This document shows, piece by piece, positions 1 through 12,248 of a DNA stretch of 64,000 nucleotides; within the stretch, counting starts at the first letter, position 1; each line of letters starts with the position of its first letter. Source of the stretch: Pseudorasbora parva (Eukaryota; Chordata; Actinopteri; Cypriniformes; Gobionidae); NCBI RefSeq assembly GCF_024679245.1, contig NC_090187.1, positions 2,510,751 to 2,574,750 of the forward strand, in the 5' to 3' direction. Made by a program: the position numbers and the translations under genes. The notes below the pieces were generated by a model, which was given only the letters and a program-made list of their open reading frames with translations, had not been told where the DNA came from and made no database searches.

Positions 1-1099
1 GGAATTCATTTCCACCAGAGTGTCCCACTTGAGATTTACTCTGGATACTCCAGCAGCCTTGAGTCATCCAGCATTCAAGAGTCTGCCTCTCTCTTAATTT
101 ATGAGGATTCATTATTGCTAAAGCCATGCATACATGTACATGTTCTGTGATTGGATTTGCACTGATGGTCTGCCACAGGAGATTGATTTTAGCAAACATG
201 CTGGATCTGTACTGCTCTGAACATCAGACACGCTTAGAGATGCATGCTCAAGATCAAGATGTGTAAAATAGGAATAGGCCTAATTTTGCTATGCATGAGT
301 TGATTTCTGTTTCTCCGAACTTTCACGGTAGTTTCTGTGATCCCTTTCGGGTGCTCTTTCCTTCTAATGTAGACAGATCTACTGCCAGATTTTTCATGGA
401 GAGCATGAACAGGAAATGTCAAAAAAATTCCATCAAGGTTTACATGAAATGTTTATTTTATGGTAAAACTTTGTATAGCACAGATTGCTTTGATGATGTT
501 CCACTTTAGTGCATTCAGACTTGCATCAAAGTTTCCCAGGGTACTGCTTTTTCATTTAGGAGACCGATAATATAAAGAAGGCTTTGGGGCATGTTTGCCA
601 GTGAAGGTGTCTCGTTTTCAAGGCCTCTGCTCTTCTTTTGAAGATTATAAACTTTGGGCAATGCAGGCTGGATCACTCCAGGAGGTCAATATGTTGGTTT
701 ATCTGTCATAAAATCTCTCATAAACACCCACCGCTACAAACACCCGGTTGGTCGGACTGCAAACTATAGAGTTGGTTGAAATGATCACAGAGTTGTTTTT
801 CTCGATTTTATCTGTTGTTTGTTCAAGGTCTGCATTCATGACCAGTTAGAAAGATCTGACCTAAATCTTTTAATGTTTCGCCCAGATTGTTGCTTGGGAT
901 AGGCTGCTTTTTGAGTAATTTACAACTCAAATGAGGTCTGGATATCCTTGATAAATAACTTATTAAACGTATTATTATTTATTGAATGCTTATTTTATCT
1001 TTAAGTGTATATTAAGATTCAGTTTCTTGCTGTGTATTTATTAAGGCTGACTATATTGAGTGTGTTCTGTGTTTGTCTTGAGTTTTGGACTGTTCCCTT
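1..1099. other. AT-rich unannotated stretch
   Basis: I see no exon, RNA gene or recognisable repeat here. The open frames around 234-509 on both strands are short, overlap one another and show no family motif. The stretch lies just outside the first TTAA-flanked element. Confidence 0.4.
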
Positions 1100-1103
1100 T
1101 TAA

Positions 1104-1533
1104 AGCTACACTGTGTAACTTTTATAGTTTATTCTTAGCTAAAAACACTTAGTTCTTTCAAAAATATATGTGCTCATTAATGTATATTTACTTCTTTAGA
1201 GTAATAAAGTATTCCCGTAAGTTTATAATATGCCATTGAAAATACATACGGGTGAGGGGTTCGAATGCCGGTCGCCATGTTGCTCCTCCATCTTGAAAGT
1301 ACATTAGCCAAAGAGGGACATACCCGTAAATTCAAGCTTCGCCTTTCGCGTTTTAACACTCGATGGCACCGTGTCGAATGTGAAGAGGGGGATTGTCATG
1401 TTAATCTTGGACTAAATCGGCCACCGTAGGAGTTAAAACGAAATCAGAATTGAGAGGAACAGAAACTAATATTCACTGGATGGTCATTTACCTTTACACC
1501 GCTAGATGGGGGAAAATATCACACAGTGGAGCT
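1104..1533. mobile_element. TTAA-flanked MITE, AGCTACACTG family, copy 1
   Basis: The element is bounded by TTAA at 1100-1103 and 1534-1537. Its terminal inverted repeats begin AGCTACACTGTGTAAC on the left and, read from the right end, AGCTCCACTGTGTGAT. A close copy in the opposite orientation lies at 15489-15900; interior blocks such as GTTTTAACTCCTAC (there) and its complement (here) match. It has no coding capacity: the short minus-strand frame at 1177-1359 is open by chance in both copies. TTAA target duplication is known for the piggyBac and Kolobok superfamilies, so it is probably a non-autonomous member of one of these. Confidence 0.75.
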
Positions 1534-1863
1534 TTAAGCAAATGATATTTCTCTTTTAGGATTTGAGTCTGAACAGATGATTGAAATTTAGTAAACAGTG
1601 AACCTTCTCACATGTTCAAGGAACAAACATCTTCTGAGTAACTTTAACAGAATGTTTGTTCAAAATGTTGCTTTTTTATTAAACTTACCTATATTCAAGT
1701 GTTGATAAAAATAAAAATAAAAGGAATGCATGAAGCTAGAAGCTTTTTTTTAAAGCAGAGGGTCCGCTCTTTCTTTTGATATACTGCATCTTTGGATATA
1801 GAAATAACAAAATATCCCATGGGCCATTACATTTTTGTGAAAATTATAAAAAATGCTGGTTAA

Positions 1864-2560
1864 AGGGGAAATATTATGCCCCTTTCCACAAGATGTAAAA
1901 TCATTCTTGCACTTGCATTGCTTACAAGACATCGTTGTCGCTACAGCTGCTCGAGCGTGGAGAAAATAACGGACCGTGTATAACTGACTGACCGTAGAGA
2001 TCGACTTTTGTGACACGACTGAAGTGTGATGTCGTGATGCTTCACCCTTATGTGTTCACTGATGGGCGTTCCTCAAGTTTACTGCTATGGGCGTGCTTTC
2101 GAGCCAGCGGGGAATGAAAAACAAACGACCCGCGAGAGACTTCGCCCAGTCTCCATGTGCTTTACTTCTATTGGATAGTCGTGTCGCGTTGAACAGATTA
2201 ATTTGCATAAAGTGCACATTTTTTTTTCAAATGCAGCGCTGCTTTCCCAGAATGCTATGCGGGCATGTTAAAGTCGCTTGACGCCACCCATAGGAATAAA
2301 GTGGAGCGCAGCGTGACGGAAGTGGATCTGCACCTTGAGGAAACTATCCTAATATGGGACAGTCATGGGTGTTAACGTGCAGCTTAAGGGGCAGTAATAT
2401 TATAAAAGATCGCCATCTTATGTCAGAAGGGGAGAGAAATCTGAGCGGCTCGTTTTTTCACATGCTAGTAGAAAAAGGCTTACCAAAACAAAGTTACTGG
2501 GTTCTCCTTCGAAGCATCAGGGACCCTGGTGCAGAAAACGAGAGATTTTCATGATCCCCT
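1864..2560. mobile_element. TTAA-flanked non-autonomous DNA transposon (AGGGG ends)
   Basis: TTAA flanks lie at 1860-1863 and 2561-2564. The left end reads AGGGGAAATATTATG and the right end, inverted, reads AGGGGATCATGAAAATC. The segment around 2229-2300 (TTCAAATGCAGCGCTGC onward, to the CACCCATAGG motif) matches in reverse complement the interior of the element at 57598-58786. The two therefore belong to one family or to related families. The open frames at 2087-2281 and 2354-2554 show no recognisable transposase motif. I infer a Kolobok- or piggyBac-type non-autonomous element. Confidence 0.7.
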
Positions 2561-2564
2561 TTAA

Positions 2565-3818
2565 AACATCTGCACAAAAATATTGTTGTCCATTAAACTT
2601 TTTTTCCTGAAATATTTAAATTTGGACGTCCATCAAGCATGTTTAAATGTTACTGCTTGTTTTTGAATGTTCAGACGCGTAATTCCCATTATATTTGCAT
2701 AACCAAGAATGTTCTTAAACATTCTGAGAACATTTTGGTTCTTTTAGCAAAAAGTTCTTAGAGCATATTTTTGTTTGTTGGGTAAACTCAAATGAAAGAT
2801 CTCGGATATAAATCCAGCCAGTGCCTCACCAGTTCTCTGCTTACTGAGTTTGATCTGCTGTATTTGATTACTGGTCTCTCTCTAGCTAGAGTTTCATTTG
2901 GCAGTAGTCTGAATGCTCTGATAATCGGATCTCTCCTTTGGCTGTAGTTTGATATCAGTCTCTGGAATCAACCAGGAAATGCAAAGGCTACACTGGATTC
3001 CTGACTCAAACGGCACATAATTAACCCGTCAAAATATACTCACCAAACCCAACCTCAACACAGAGGCACTTTCCATTATGCTCGCTTACCTCTCTCTTTC
3101 TCTTTATTCTGTTGTCTGGGTCTTTCTATAATTTAATGCAAAATGAAAGGCCTGCTGAAGGGCTGTATCAAGGAGATGGTACAAAAGACGTGTCTGAAAC
3201 AGAAAGAGAAAGAGCAAGAGCAAAAGAGTGGAAGAGTGCTGACTCTAATGGAAACCCAGTTGAGAGCTCAGTGTTTCATCTTTATACCAAATAAAACTAA
3301 AACACGCCATATATACAGCAGTGTAATCGATACTAGCTTTAGTTAACAAAGAAAACAGGCTGCATGTCTCTATCTCGCTCGAACAAACCACAGGTGTAAC
3401 ATTAATACTTGAGTTTGGCACTGAATGAATCTGTTTACCTATAATACCTGGAAGTTTGAGTTTCCTGGTGTTTTGCACAATAACTCAGAAAATCAGCCAG
3501 CTGTGTACAAACATCGGGCCGCTGGATAGTTGCTTTTGTGCCAAATGGGCATGAAAAACAAAACAAGTGTTTTTTTGAGAGGTTTAGATGTGTGTTGCAC
3601 ATGATGGAAACTAAAGTTAGCATTGGTTGTTTTGTTCTGTGACAGAAAATGAATAATTTTAAGGATTATGCAAGATTTTGGTTTATGGGAAGTTGGGACA
3701 GTTTGAGTCACATCGTTTAATAACGGCTCAAAAGTTATTACAAATTCAACATTTTGCAAATGGCTCTGTATTTATTTGTGCATTCAATTACTGATCCATT
3801 TATTTGTCTAACATTAAC
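2565..3818. other. unannotated stretch with overlapping short frames
   Basis: No recognised gene is present. The region around 2690-2770 contains several degenerate AACATTCT/AGAACATT words, as often seen in worn fish repeats, but no boundaries can be set. The short frames at 3112-3759 overlap on both strands and are not convincing as coding sequence. Confidence 0.35.
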
Positions 3819-3924
3819 AGTAGAGTGTGGCGCCAGCAATGCCAAGGTCATGTGTTTGAATGCATAAACTGAAAGCAAAGTAAGCTGATTTGGATAAAAG
3901 CGTCTACATAAATGTAAATGTATT
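3819..3924 (+). mobile_element. degraded tRNA-derived SINE with L2-type tail
   Basis: The sequence GGCGCCAGCAATGCCAAGG followed by GTCATGTGTTTGAATGCA resembles the tRNA-like head of common cyprinid SINEs, where a B box GGTTCGANNCC is expected; here it is worn. It is followed by TTGGATAAAAGCGTCTAC and ATAAATGTAAATGTA, the same 3' tail seen on the L2 copies at 4872-5628 and 11073-12248. Such tail sharing is the known way a SINE borrows the reverse transcriptase of a partner LINE. The copy is short and mutated and surely inactive. Confidence 0.6.
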
Positions 3925-4216
3925 GTAAGCTCATAAAGCCATGTATAATATATTAGTGCACTTTGTTGCATGCAGTGATTTGTTGTGTGTTTGTGAAAAC
4001 CTTTTATACTTTTAGCTCCATTAAAGAGAAATAAAACCGTATCAGACAGATTCCTTTCCCCTTTCGTTCCCACATTTTTAAAACTCTGGTGAGAAGGAAT
4101 CTGTGCCGAACTTGTTTCTCTATGTGTGGCGTTGCTAATATGCTTTATAAGACTTGTTTTCAGGGAAAATATCTATATGTTTTGAAAGTTTACTATGCAT
4201 TTACTCCACCGGGGCA

Positions 4217-5722
4217 TACACTATATTGCCAAAAGTTGAGACACATGTCCTTTACATGCACATGAAATTTAATAACATCCCATGTAATCTGTAAGGTTTA
4301 TTATGGAGTCGGCCCACCCTTTGCAGCTCTAACAGCTACAGCTCTTCTGGGAAGGCTTTCCTCAAGGTTTAGGAATGTGGAATGTTTGACAATCCCCCCT
4401 CCACCAAACTTTACACTTGGCACAATGCAGTCAGGCAAGTCCCGTTTTCCTGGCGACCGCCAAACCCAGACTCGTCCATGGGATTGTCAGACTGAAGCGT
4501 GATTGGTCGCTCAGAGAACACGTCTCACTGCTCTAGAGTCCAGTGGCGGCTGCTTTACTCCACTGCATCCCACACTTTGCATTGCTCTTGGTGATGTAAG
4601 GCTTGGATGAGCTGCTCAGCCATGGAAACCCATTCCATGAAGCTCTCTACGCTGTTCTTGAGCTCATCTGAAGGCCACAGAAGTCTGGAGGTCTGGAGCG
4701 ATTGACTCTGCAGAAAGTTGGAGACTACTGCGCACTGTGACCCTCAGCATGCGCTGACCCCGCTCTGTGATTTTACATGGCCTATCACTTTGTGGCTGAG
4801 TTGCTGATTTTCCCAATTGCTTCCACTTTGTTAAATCCATTCTTTCACAAATGTTTGTAGAAGTGTCTACATGCTTTGCGTTGCACAACATCCAGAAAAT
4901 CAGACCGTTCCTTACGGGGCATGCCACACAGCTTCTTGTCCAAGCCCTGGTCATTTCTAGACTTGACTATTGCAATGCGCTTCTGGCTGGACTTCCATCT
5001 ATTGCAATCAAACCGCTGCAAATGATCCAGAATGCTGCGGCACGTCTTGTCTTCAATGAGCCCAAAAGCGCTTGTCACACCTCTATTCATCTCTCTGCAT
5101 TGGCTACCACTTGCTGCCCGGATCAAATTCAAAGCTCTGACTCTTGCTTATGGATCTTCCACAAGCTCAGCACTCGCATACTTCGTTTCACTCCTATGAG
5201 TCTACACACCCACCAGAAGCCTTCGCTCAGCTAACGAGAGGAGGCTTGTGGTACCATCACAGAGAGCCATGAAATCCCTCTCTAGAACTTTTTCTTTCAT
5301 TGTTCCTGGTTGGTGGAACGATCTTCCGTCCTCCATACGCACGACAGAATCACTCGCTTCATTCAAAAGACGGGTAAAAACTCATCTCTTCCAGGAGCAC
5401 TTAATTTTATCATTTAAAAAAAATGTCTAACTCTTCCGCCTTTACTTTTTCCCTTTCCCCTCCCTTTTCTAGTTTTTGCTACTCTGAGTAATGTCCAAAC
5501 CTTTGTATTTAGGGCACTTTTTGCGTTTATTTTCCTCTTCGTGTCAGATCGCTTCCTGCACTCCTCAGTTGTAAGTCGCTTTGGATAAAAGTGTCTGCTA
5601 AATGCATAAATGAAAATGTAAATGTAATGCCTAGTGCTTGATTTAGACATCTGTGGCCATGAAGTGAGTGAACGATTCAATGTTTTTGAGGGGCGTCCCA
5701 ATCATTTTAGCATTATACTGTA
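4217..5722 (-). mobile_element. Tc1-like transposon, degraded, interrupted by an L2 LINE
   Basis: The left terminus TACACTATATTGCCAAAAG and the right terminus (inverted TACAGTATAATGCTAAAATG) are typical of fish Tc1 elements and are flanked by TA. The minus strand between about 4380 and 4835 carries fragments of a Tc1 transposase: the N-terminal part shows RQLSAESIAPDLQTS-like residues and, downstream, pieces of the catalytic core. Compared with the roughly 340-residue family protein, large parts are deleted and the frame is broken. Tc1 sequence resumes at about 5629 (CTAGTGCTTGATTTAGACA...), so the L2 fragment between inserted after the Tc1 was in place. Confidence 0.8.
4872..5628 (+). mobile_element. 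5'-truncated L2 LINE fragment (reverse transcriptase C-terminus and 3' tail)
   Basis: Plus-strand frames with one or more frameshifts encode the C-terminal part of an L2-clade LINE ORF2: QLLVQALVISRLDYCNALLAG at about 4930-4990, IQNAAARLVFNEPK near 5030, then VVPSQRAMKSLSRTFSF and GWWNDLPSSIRTTES at 5248-5360. The 3' end has GTAAGTCGCTTTGGATAAAA and ATGTAAATGTAA, a typical L2 3' tail. ATGC occurs at both junctions with the surrounding Tc1 element, consistent with a short target duplication. Most of the reverse transcriptase is missing, so the copy is dead on arrival. Confidence 0.82.
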
Positions 5723-5756
5723 TTTATATATCAACAATTATTTATTAAGGTTTTAA

Positions 5757-6192
5757 AGGGATAGTTCACCCCAAAAATTTAATGAAAATGGTCATTGTTT
5801 ACTAACTTTCATCTCCTTAAAATCAGTTGAATTAACTTAAAAAAGTGAGGAAACCCATTGCCTTAAAATTAAGTTATAAACTTCATTAAAATAAAATAAT
5901 AATAATAACTTGACAATTTCACATAACTTTTTTTTTCAGTTAAGTCAACTGATCTCTGCAACACTAAAAGTGCTCTGGAAGAATGTAAGTCATATATGTT
6001 TGAAGCCACATGAGCGTAAGAAAGCGATGATGGGATTTTAAAAGAAAAAAGACAATTTTAATATGAGGGCACATCACACAACCTTCCCAAACTTTTACTA
6101 AGTGAGAAGTAATGCTTAAATATGATCGCGTCTGATTGGCTGCACAGCCTATGACATCAGAACATGAGAATGGAAGCATTTTCACCGCCCCT
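5757..6192. mobile_element. TTAA-flanked MITE (AGGGATAGTTCACCCC end)
   Basis: TTAA lies at 5753-5756 and 6193-6196. The left end reads AGGGATAGTTCACCCC, a very common cyprinid repeat terminus, and the right end reads (inverted) AGGGGCGGTG. Only about the first five bases of the inverted repeat are preserved, so the ends may come from different relatives or be strongly worn. No coding sequence is present. Confidence 0.55.
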
Positions 6193-6196
6193 TTAA

Positions 6197-7310
6197 AAGC
6201 CTGTATTTTTCTGTCCTACATACATGATAATTTAGTTACTTTTGTTTGCTGTTGGTATTAGGGTTGTTGTTTTCTCCCCTCCTGCTCTTTCAGAACTGAC
6301 CTTTTTGAAAATATGTGTTTTGTGACATTTTTGAGTTGCACCAGTTGAGTGTCATTTTATTTCCCAAAGAGCTTTGATAAAGAGCAAACGGTGAGTTTGT
6401 CATAGAGCTCTCCTTGTGTTTGTGTTTGACTTAATTAGTCATTAAAAATGTGATCTCTGAGGGGAGGTTGTTGTGTAAAAGCGTTTGGAGTGTTTGCATG
6501 TTTATTATAATACACTGGGATTTAATTAGTAATGTGGGTTTGGGATTGTGGTCCGAAGCAACTTTCAAACTGTGACTTGTACTATTGAAACTGTAAATGC
6601 AGTTTGATATAGCAGTCTCTCTCGATTTCTTGTTCTCTCCCAGGGCTTGTCACTGTTGACCGGGCCGCTGCTTTAGTGTCTCAGGTCACAAATCCTGCAA
6701 ACTCCTGCCTGACTTCAGCCTTATTTGCATGCGAACCGTATCTCAGCTAAAGAGGCTGCTGTTGCCATGCCAATCAAACATGCCCTTTCCTTCACATGTG
6801 TTAGAAAAAATGAGAAAGCTGCAGGAAATGGCTGACATAATCACAGATAAAGATTCTTTCCATCACATTTACAAATCCATTATTACAGCCTCATTAGCGG
6901 CAACTGAACATTCAGAGGATCGAGATGACATGACATGATACAGTATGAACCGGGCCGCTGAGATTATGGGTCATTTCAATAATTGTGTTTGTCTCTAATC
7001 ACATGATCCGCCCACTGAGACTGAGAGGCCGTCTGAAGCGACCAATGTGAGTTTATCTATAACATTATACCGCAACATTACACCTTTATAGGAGGAAAAA
7101 TGCTAATGTGTTTCTCCTGCTTACCGAACAGAAGAGTATTTTATAATAAAGAATAGCTTGTTTTCAGTTTAATGTGTTAAAAATGTTTAACTCAAATAAC
7201 GCAGCATCCACTTTTAAATGTTGCCTAGCACATGTTTGCCTAGCATTACATTATATGGTCACACTCTTGTTCTTTTAAATGTTTTTAAAACATCTAAGCA
7301 CATGCTGAAA
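6197..7310. other. unannotated stretch
   Basis: No repeat family or gene is recognised. A 69-codon frame at 6729-6938 has no identifiable motif or splice context. The stretch ends at the GT-rich repeat block. Confidence 0.35.
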
Positions 7311-7319
7311 ACGTGCTGT

Positions 7320-8013
<694 letters not shown>

Positions 8014-8212
8014 ATATTTAGAATAAAATATTTAGTTATCAGTCAGCTCCCTAGGCCAGTAGTCAGGACACTGATCAGGGAGTAGAAAATAAAAACATAA
8101 TTTACTAACCAAATAATTTTTCCTCATATTATTTTCTTCTTCATCGTGTCCCTTTAGTGGCTCTGTAATGTGGAAGCTTGTTTCTGACACAAGAATACAA
8201 ACATAAAAAAGT

Positions 8213-8300
8213 AGGGATGCAGGATCTTAAAACATTTTAACCGATACCGATAACCAATAATTAATCGTGACTGATTGGGATACCAATAACCAATAAGTTC
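8213..8300 (+). repeat. fragment of a GATGCA / CCGATACCGATAACC dispersed repeat
   Basis: TAGGGATGCAGGATCTTAAA followed by repeated ACCGATA and AACCAATAA words resembles the ends of a common fish DNA element with alternating GATA-rich ends. A related fragment in the other orientation occurs near 30590-30869, ending in TGTGCATCCCTTA. Boundaries are not defined. Confidence 0.45.
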
Positions 8301-8408
8301 ATATTTTTATATTATAACTTCTATATAATCTGCAGTTCGTGCACTCAAGAGAATTGAAAATCTAATATGCACTGATGAAACTGATATTTTAGTAGCTCTG
8401 ACCTGACT

Positions 8409-9371
8409 ATTCGCCTTATTCCTGGCGGCCATTTTGAAAACTCTAACGTCGTTGAGGGGTACACAAACCCGGAAGCTGGACTCCGATACAGTACTAATCA
8501 GAAGCAGCATTCAGTGTCACTCACTTTCTGCCTGCTGTGTGTAACAAAATCATGTAATGCATCACTGATAATATGTTTATGTATATAGTTTTTTTTTTTT
8601 TTTTTTTTGTTAATGCTTTTTAATTTAGCTCCTAATGTAATTTCTATTGTATTCCTCCATACCAATAAATGTACATATTTACCATTTGCAAACCTAGACC
8701 AGTGTGCCTATCAATGTTTTTGAATGACTTATTTCTTTCTGATGTTCTGACCAGTTGTAAAGTTATGAAAGACATCATCCATGTGTAAAAAAATTGTACT
8801 TTATTCTTTAGATAAATGGACATTTTATTTTTCATATATGAAGATCCAGTAGCTTATATATACACATATCTCCCACATGTAAATTAACTGTATCAACTAT
8901 AATACTGATCTGCCCACGTTGACACTATATGATAGATTAAAATAAGCTGATAACATCAACGTTTTCTCCAGAATGACTACAGTCGAATCAAATTTTGTTG
9001 CAATATTGTCCCGTTTAACACCGTGAAGCTGCTTTGGAACAATCGGTATTGTAAAAGCGCTAAATAAAGCTGACTTGACATGTCCCAGGCTTGCTATTGC
9101 TTGAGTCTTTCGAACTTCGTCTGTAGTAAGATGCAGAAATTACGACCAGGATCCCTTCTGGTATTTTTTTAATCCACCCTCCATGTAATCCCTTATCCTC
9201 CGGAAAACGGTGAAAGGTTTGTCCTCTGTTGGATTTTTTCCTGAGTGACGAAGTGCAGTGAAACAGAATGCTGCTGCTGATTAGTACTGTATCGGAGTCC
9301 AGCTTCCGGGTCTGTGTACCCCTCAACGGCGTTAGAGTTTTCAAAATGGCCGTCAGGTGAATAAGGCGAAT
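8409..9371. mobile_element. foldback element with arms of about 120 bp
   Basis: The left arm (8409-8532) starts ATTCGCCTTATTCCTGGCGG. The right arm (about 9240-9371) is its imperfect reverse complement and ends AATAAGGCGAAT. Shared blocks include GGCCATTTTGAAAACTCTAA and AAGCTGGACTCCGATACAGT. The interior holds a 3' tail-like word series near 8997-9080 (GAAGCTGCTTTGGAACAATC, AAAAGCGCTAAATAAAG) resembling the end of a LINE or SINE. A clear target duplication is not visible. Confidence 0.65.
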
Positions 9372-9375
9372 AATG

Positions 9376-11066
9376 GCAAATATCAGTCCTGACTCTTCAA
9401 ATGTTTTTATTTTTTGTTTAAGGCACCATAATAGTTAGTAACAGAAAGGGTTTAACAGAACTATGACAGAACTATGGTTTATCTGCACTTAACTCACTAT
9501 AACAACACATTTATATTCAAGTATCTCCTGCATGAAAACCTGCATCTATTAACGTCATTGTGACAACATGCCCCGTCTGCTCAACTGGGGTTTAAACCGT
9601 GGCTCATAGGTCTTTTGCTGTTAGATCAGCTTTGCAGAACAATCTCACCTGGTAAATAACAGATATAAGATTAAAAAATAATATCAGATTTGGTTTATTT
9701 TAAATAAACTCATTTCAAGCGCATTTTGTTCCGTAAATAATGTTTATTATGGCAGATAGGAAGTACACTACGGTTAGTGAACATGGCATGCGTGGAAAGT
9801 TTTAAAGCATGTGTGTTATCCCCGCTCCCCTAAAGTCAGAACTGCGAGAATAAGAAAACTAACGGATACAATAAATGTATATATTGTGTCCTTTTTATGT
9901 TATGTAAATCACAGATGAATGCTTGAGAAGTTAGATTAACATGTTTGGGCAGAGATCTGATGCATGCTTGCTGAAAAAAGCGCAGGCCGGTCTGGAACGG
10001 AGAAGTGCGCTGATGCCGATCGCGCCTCCCATACACTCGCCTTCCTTCGCTCAGGTTGCCAGATTGGACTTATTTGGACGAGCGTTTCTCTTTATGGAAA
10101 TGGAACGATTTTATACGAAGCGATTCCTTGATGTCATTGCCTGAGGAGTTAAGCAATGCCATGAACGAGTGTGTATGTGTGCGCACATGCGAGTGTGTAC
10201 TGCGGTAAGGTGACGCTCCTCAGCTCGGTAGCCGCGTCTGAGGAAAGTTTGGCATTTTCTTAGATCTGACTCATTTGCAATCTGCAGAGCTAATGACGGG
10301 GAAGAAAACCAGGCATGTTTGAAGGAAATACGAAAAAGAACCAGTTATATAACCCAACACATAGTTGCATGTGTCTTTGTTTTAAAATCCTCACATTTTA
10401 ACAGTATATATGTGGAAAAAATCCTGCGTAATTAACCCAACATAATAGTCTTCGCTTGCAGTGCATTCATGAAATGAAAATGCATGTCCTGGTCATTACT
10501 TCTGTCATGCTTTGATTGCAATTCAATAGCTCTCTACACATTAGACAATTGAATATAAGTGTTTCTTCACTTCTGTTGAAAGGTCAGGAAGTCAGACGCT
10601 GATAGAAAAGGCAAATGAAGTGATTTTTGAAGGTTTCTCGTCTCCTCAGCTCCAATCCCTGAGGTGCTCAAAGGGGATTTTGCTTCAGCTTTTGAATTTC
10701 AAGGCTTACACAATAGCAGTCAAGCAGTGCAGATTTGCCAATGTGACCCAAAAGCTCCCATTGGCTTTAATGAAAGCATATTTTCTTGGGGAAAAAAAAA
10801 ATAATACCCCTCAATAGGGAATATTCAAATGCACAACATTACTCTTCCCTGTCTGTCACAGATTTCTCTCATATAACGTTTAAACATTTGCTCTGCTTTT
10901 GGATGGACTGTCTGTCTGTCGTTCCTCGGATTTCTCCTTTGCTGGTTTTCCAATCTCTGTCTTTACTCTAAAAATTGTTATGCACATTAATGAGAACAGC
11001 ATTAACCCTTAAACGTTTACAAATCATGCACTAGTGTTTTGAGCTCATAACTTAAAATTAAAATAG
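9376..11066. other. unannotated stretch
   Basis: Nothing recognisable: the open frames of 60-67 codons at 9836-10971 are short, overlap others on the opposite strand and lack motifs. The L2 fragment begins just after this stretch. Confidence 0.35.
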
Positions 11067-11072
11067 CTTAAA

Positions 11073-12248
11073 ATTTACATTTACATTTACATTTAATCAT
11101 TTAGCAGACTCTTTTATCCAAAGCGACTTACAAAAAAAAGGGGAGAGTAATAGAAGCAACGAAACAGACAAGGCCAACAACCTGTAAGAGCTGTAAGAAA
11201 TCTCAATTAATTAGCACAGTACACAATTTTTTTTTTTTTTTTTTTAAATAGACATCTACAACAAAAACTCACGTACGCAAAATGCCGAGCACTGGATTTT
11301 GATAGCTATGATAACAACCCATTAGGACTAAGGCTGTTGCCCCAGCTGTTGTCGTTAATGCAGATTCAGTGGCCCAATGGGTTGGTTTTGTATGGCATTC
11401 TAGCTAAACGCGCAGCAATAGCCATCTACAACAAAAACTCACGTACGCAAAATACAGAACACTGGATTCTGATAGTTATGATAACTATGTAACATACCCG
11501 CCTGAAGGCACAAATCCGGATGAGAGACGTAGATATGATCCAGGAGTGTGCGCTTTTTGATCATTGCTGTGGTGATCAGTAAGTGCTGTTCTTTATTGGT
11601 CAAGTACAATTGGAAAAGATGTGTCTTAAGATGTTTTTTAAAAATGGCTACAGACTCGGCAGCACGAATTGAGATCGGCAGGTCATTCCACCAGGTGGGA
11701 ACGGTCCAGGAAAATGTCCGAGAGAGCGATTTCATGCCTCTTTGGGATGGAACCACGAGGCGCCGCTCGCTTGCAGAACGCAAGCTTCTGGAGGGTGTGT
11801 AAGTCTGAACAAGTGAGTTTAGGTATATTGGTGCAGAGCCAGTGGTTGTTTTGTAGGCGATAACCAGTGCCTTGAATTTGATGCGAGCAGCCATTGGCAA
11901 CCAGTGCAGTTTGATGAAGAGAGACGTAACATGAGCTCTCTTCGGCTCATTAAAGACCACTCTCGCCGCTGCATTCTGGATCAGCTGCAAGGGTTTGATA
12001 GTGCATGCTGGAAGCCCAGCCAGAAGAGCATTACAATAGTCCAGGCTGGAGAGAACAAGAGCTTGAACCAGGAGTTGTGCAGCCTGTTCTGATAGGAAGG
12101 GTCTAATCTTTCTAATGTTGTATAAAGCAAATCTGCAGGACCGGGCTGTTGCAGTAATGTGGTCAGTGAAGTTTAACTGGTCATCAATCACAACTCCAAG
12201 GTTTCTGGCTGTCCTTGATGGAGATATGGTCGAAATGAAATGAACCAC
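11073..12248 (-). mobile_element. 5'-truncated L2 LINE, minus strand
   Basis: Read on the minus strand, the element begins within ORF2 and ends in a 3' tail AAGTCGCTTTGGATAAAAG-like word followed by (ATGTAA)n, seen here as the repeated ATTTAC at 11073-11096. The coding part (11439-12248) is listed separately. The 3' untranslated part contains a direct duplication of about 62 bp at 11253-11314 and 11423-11484. It matches the L2 fragment at 4872-5628 in both protein and tail. Confidence 0.85.
11439..12248 (-). pseudogene. C-terminal fragment of an L2 LINE ORF2 (reverse transcriptase)
   Basis: This 269-codon frame is uninterrupted but lacks the endonuclease and the catalytic part of the reverse transcriptase, so it is only a 5'-truncated tail of a protein normally about 900-1000 residues long. 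Visible blocks are ARNLGVVIDDQLNF near residue 14, QLLVQALVLSSLDYCNALLAG at about 60-80, IQNAAARVVFNEPKR near 92, KLHWLPMAARIKFKAL near 112, VVPSQRGMKSLSRTF near 163, and WWNDLPISIRAAESV near 185. The last 50 or so residues look like read-through into the 3' untranslated region. It is not a host gene. Confidence 0.85.

Noticed and set aside
4845..5132. Minus-strand frame opposite the L2 fragment
   Set aside because: The plus strand of the same interval encodes clear reverse transcriptase motifs, so this is its antisense shadow.
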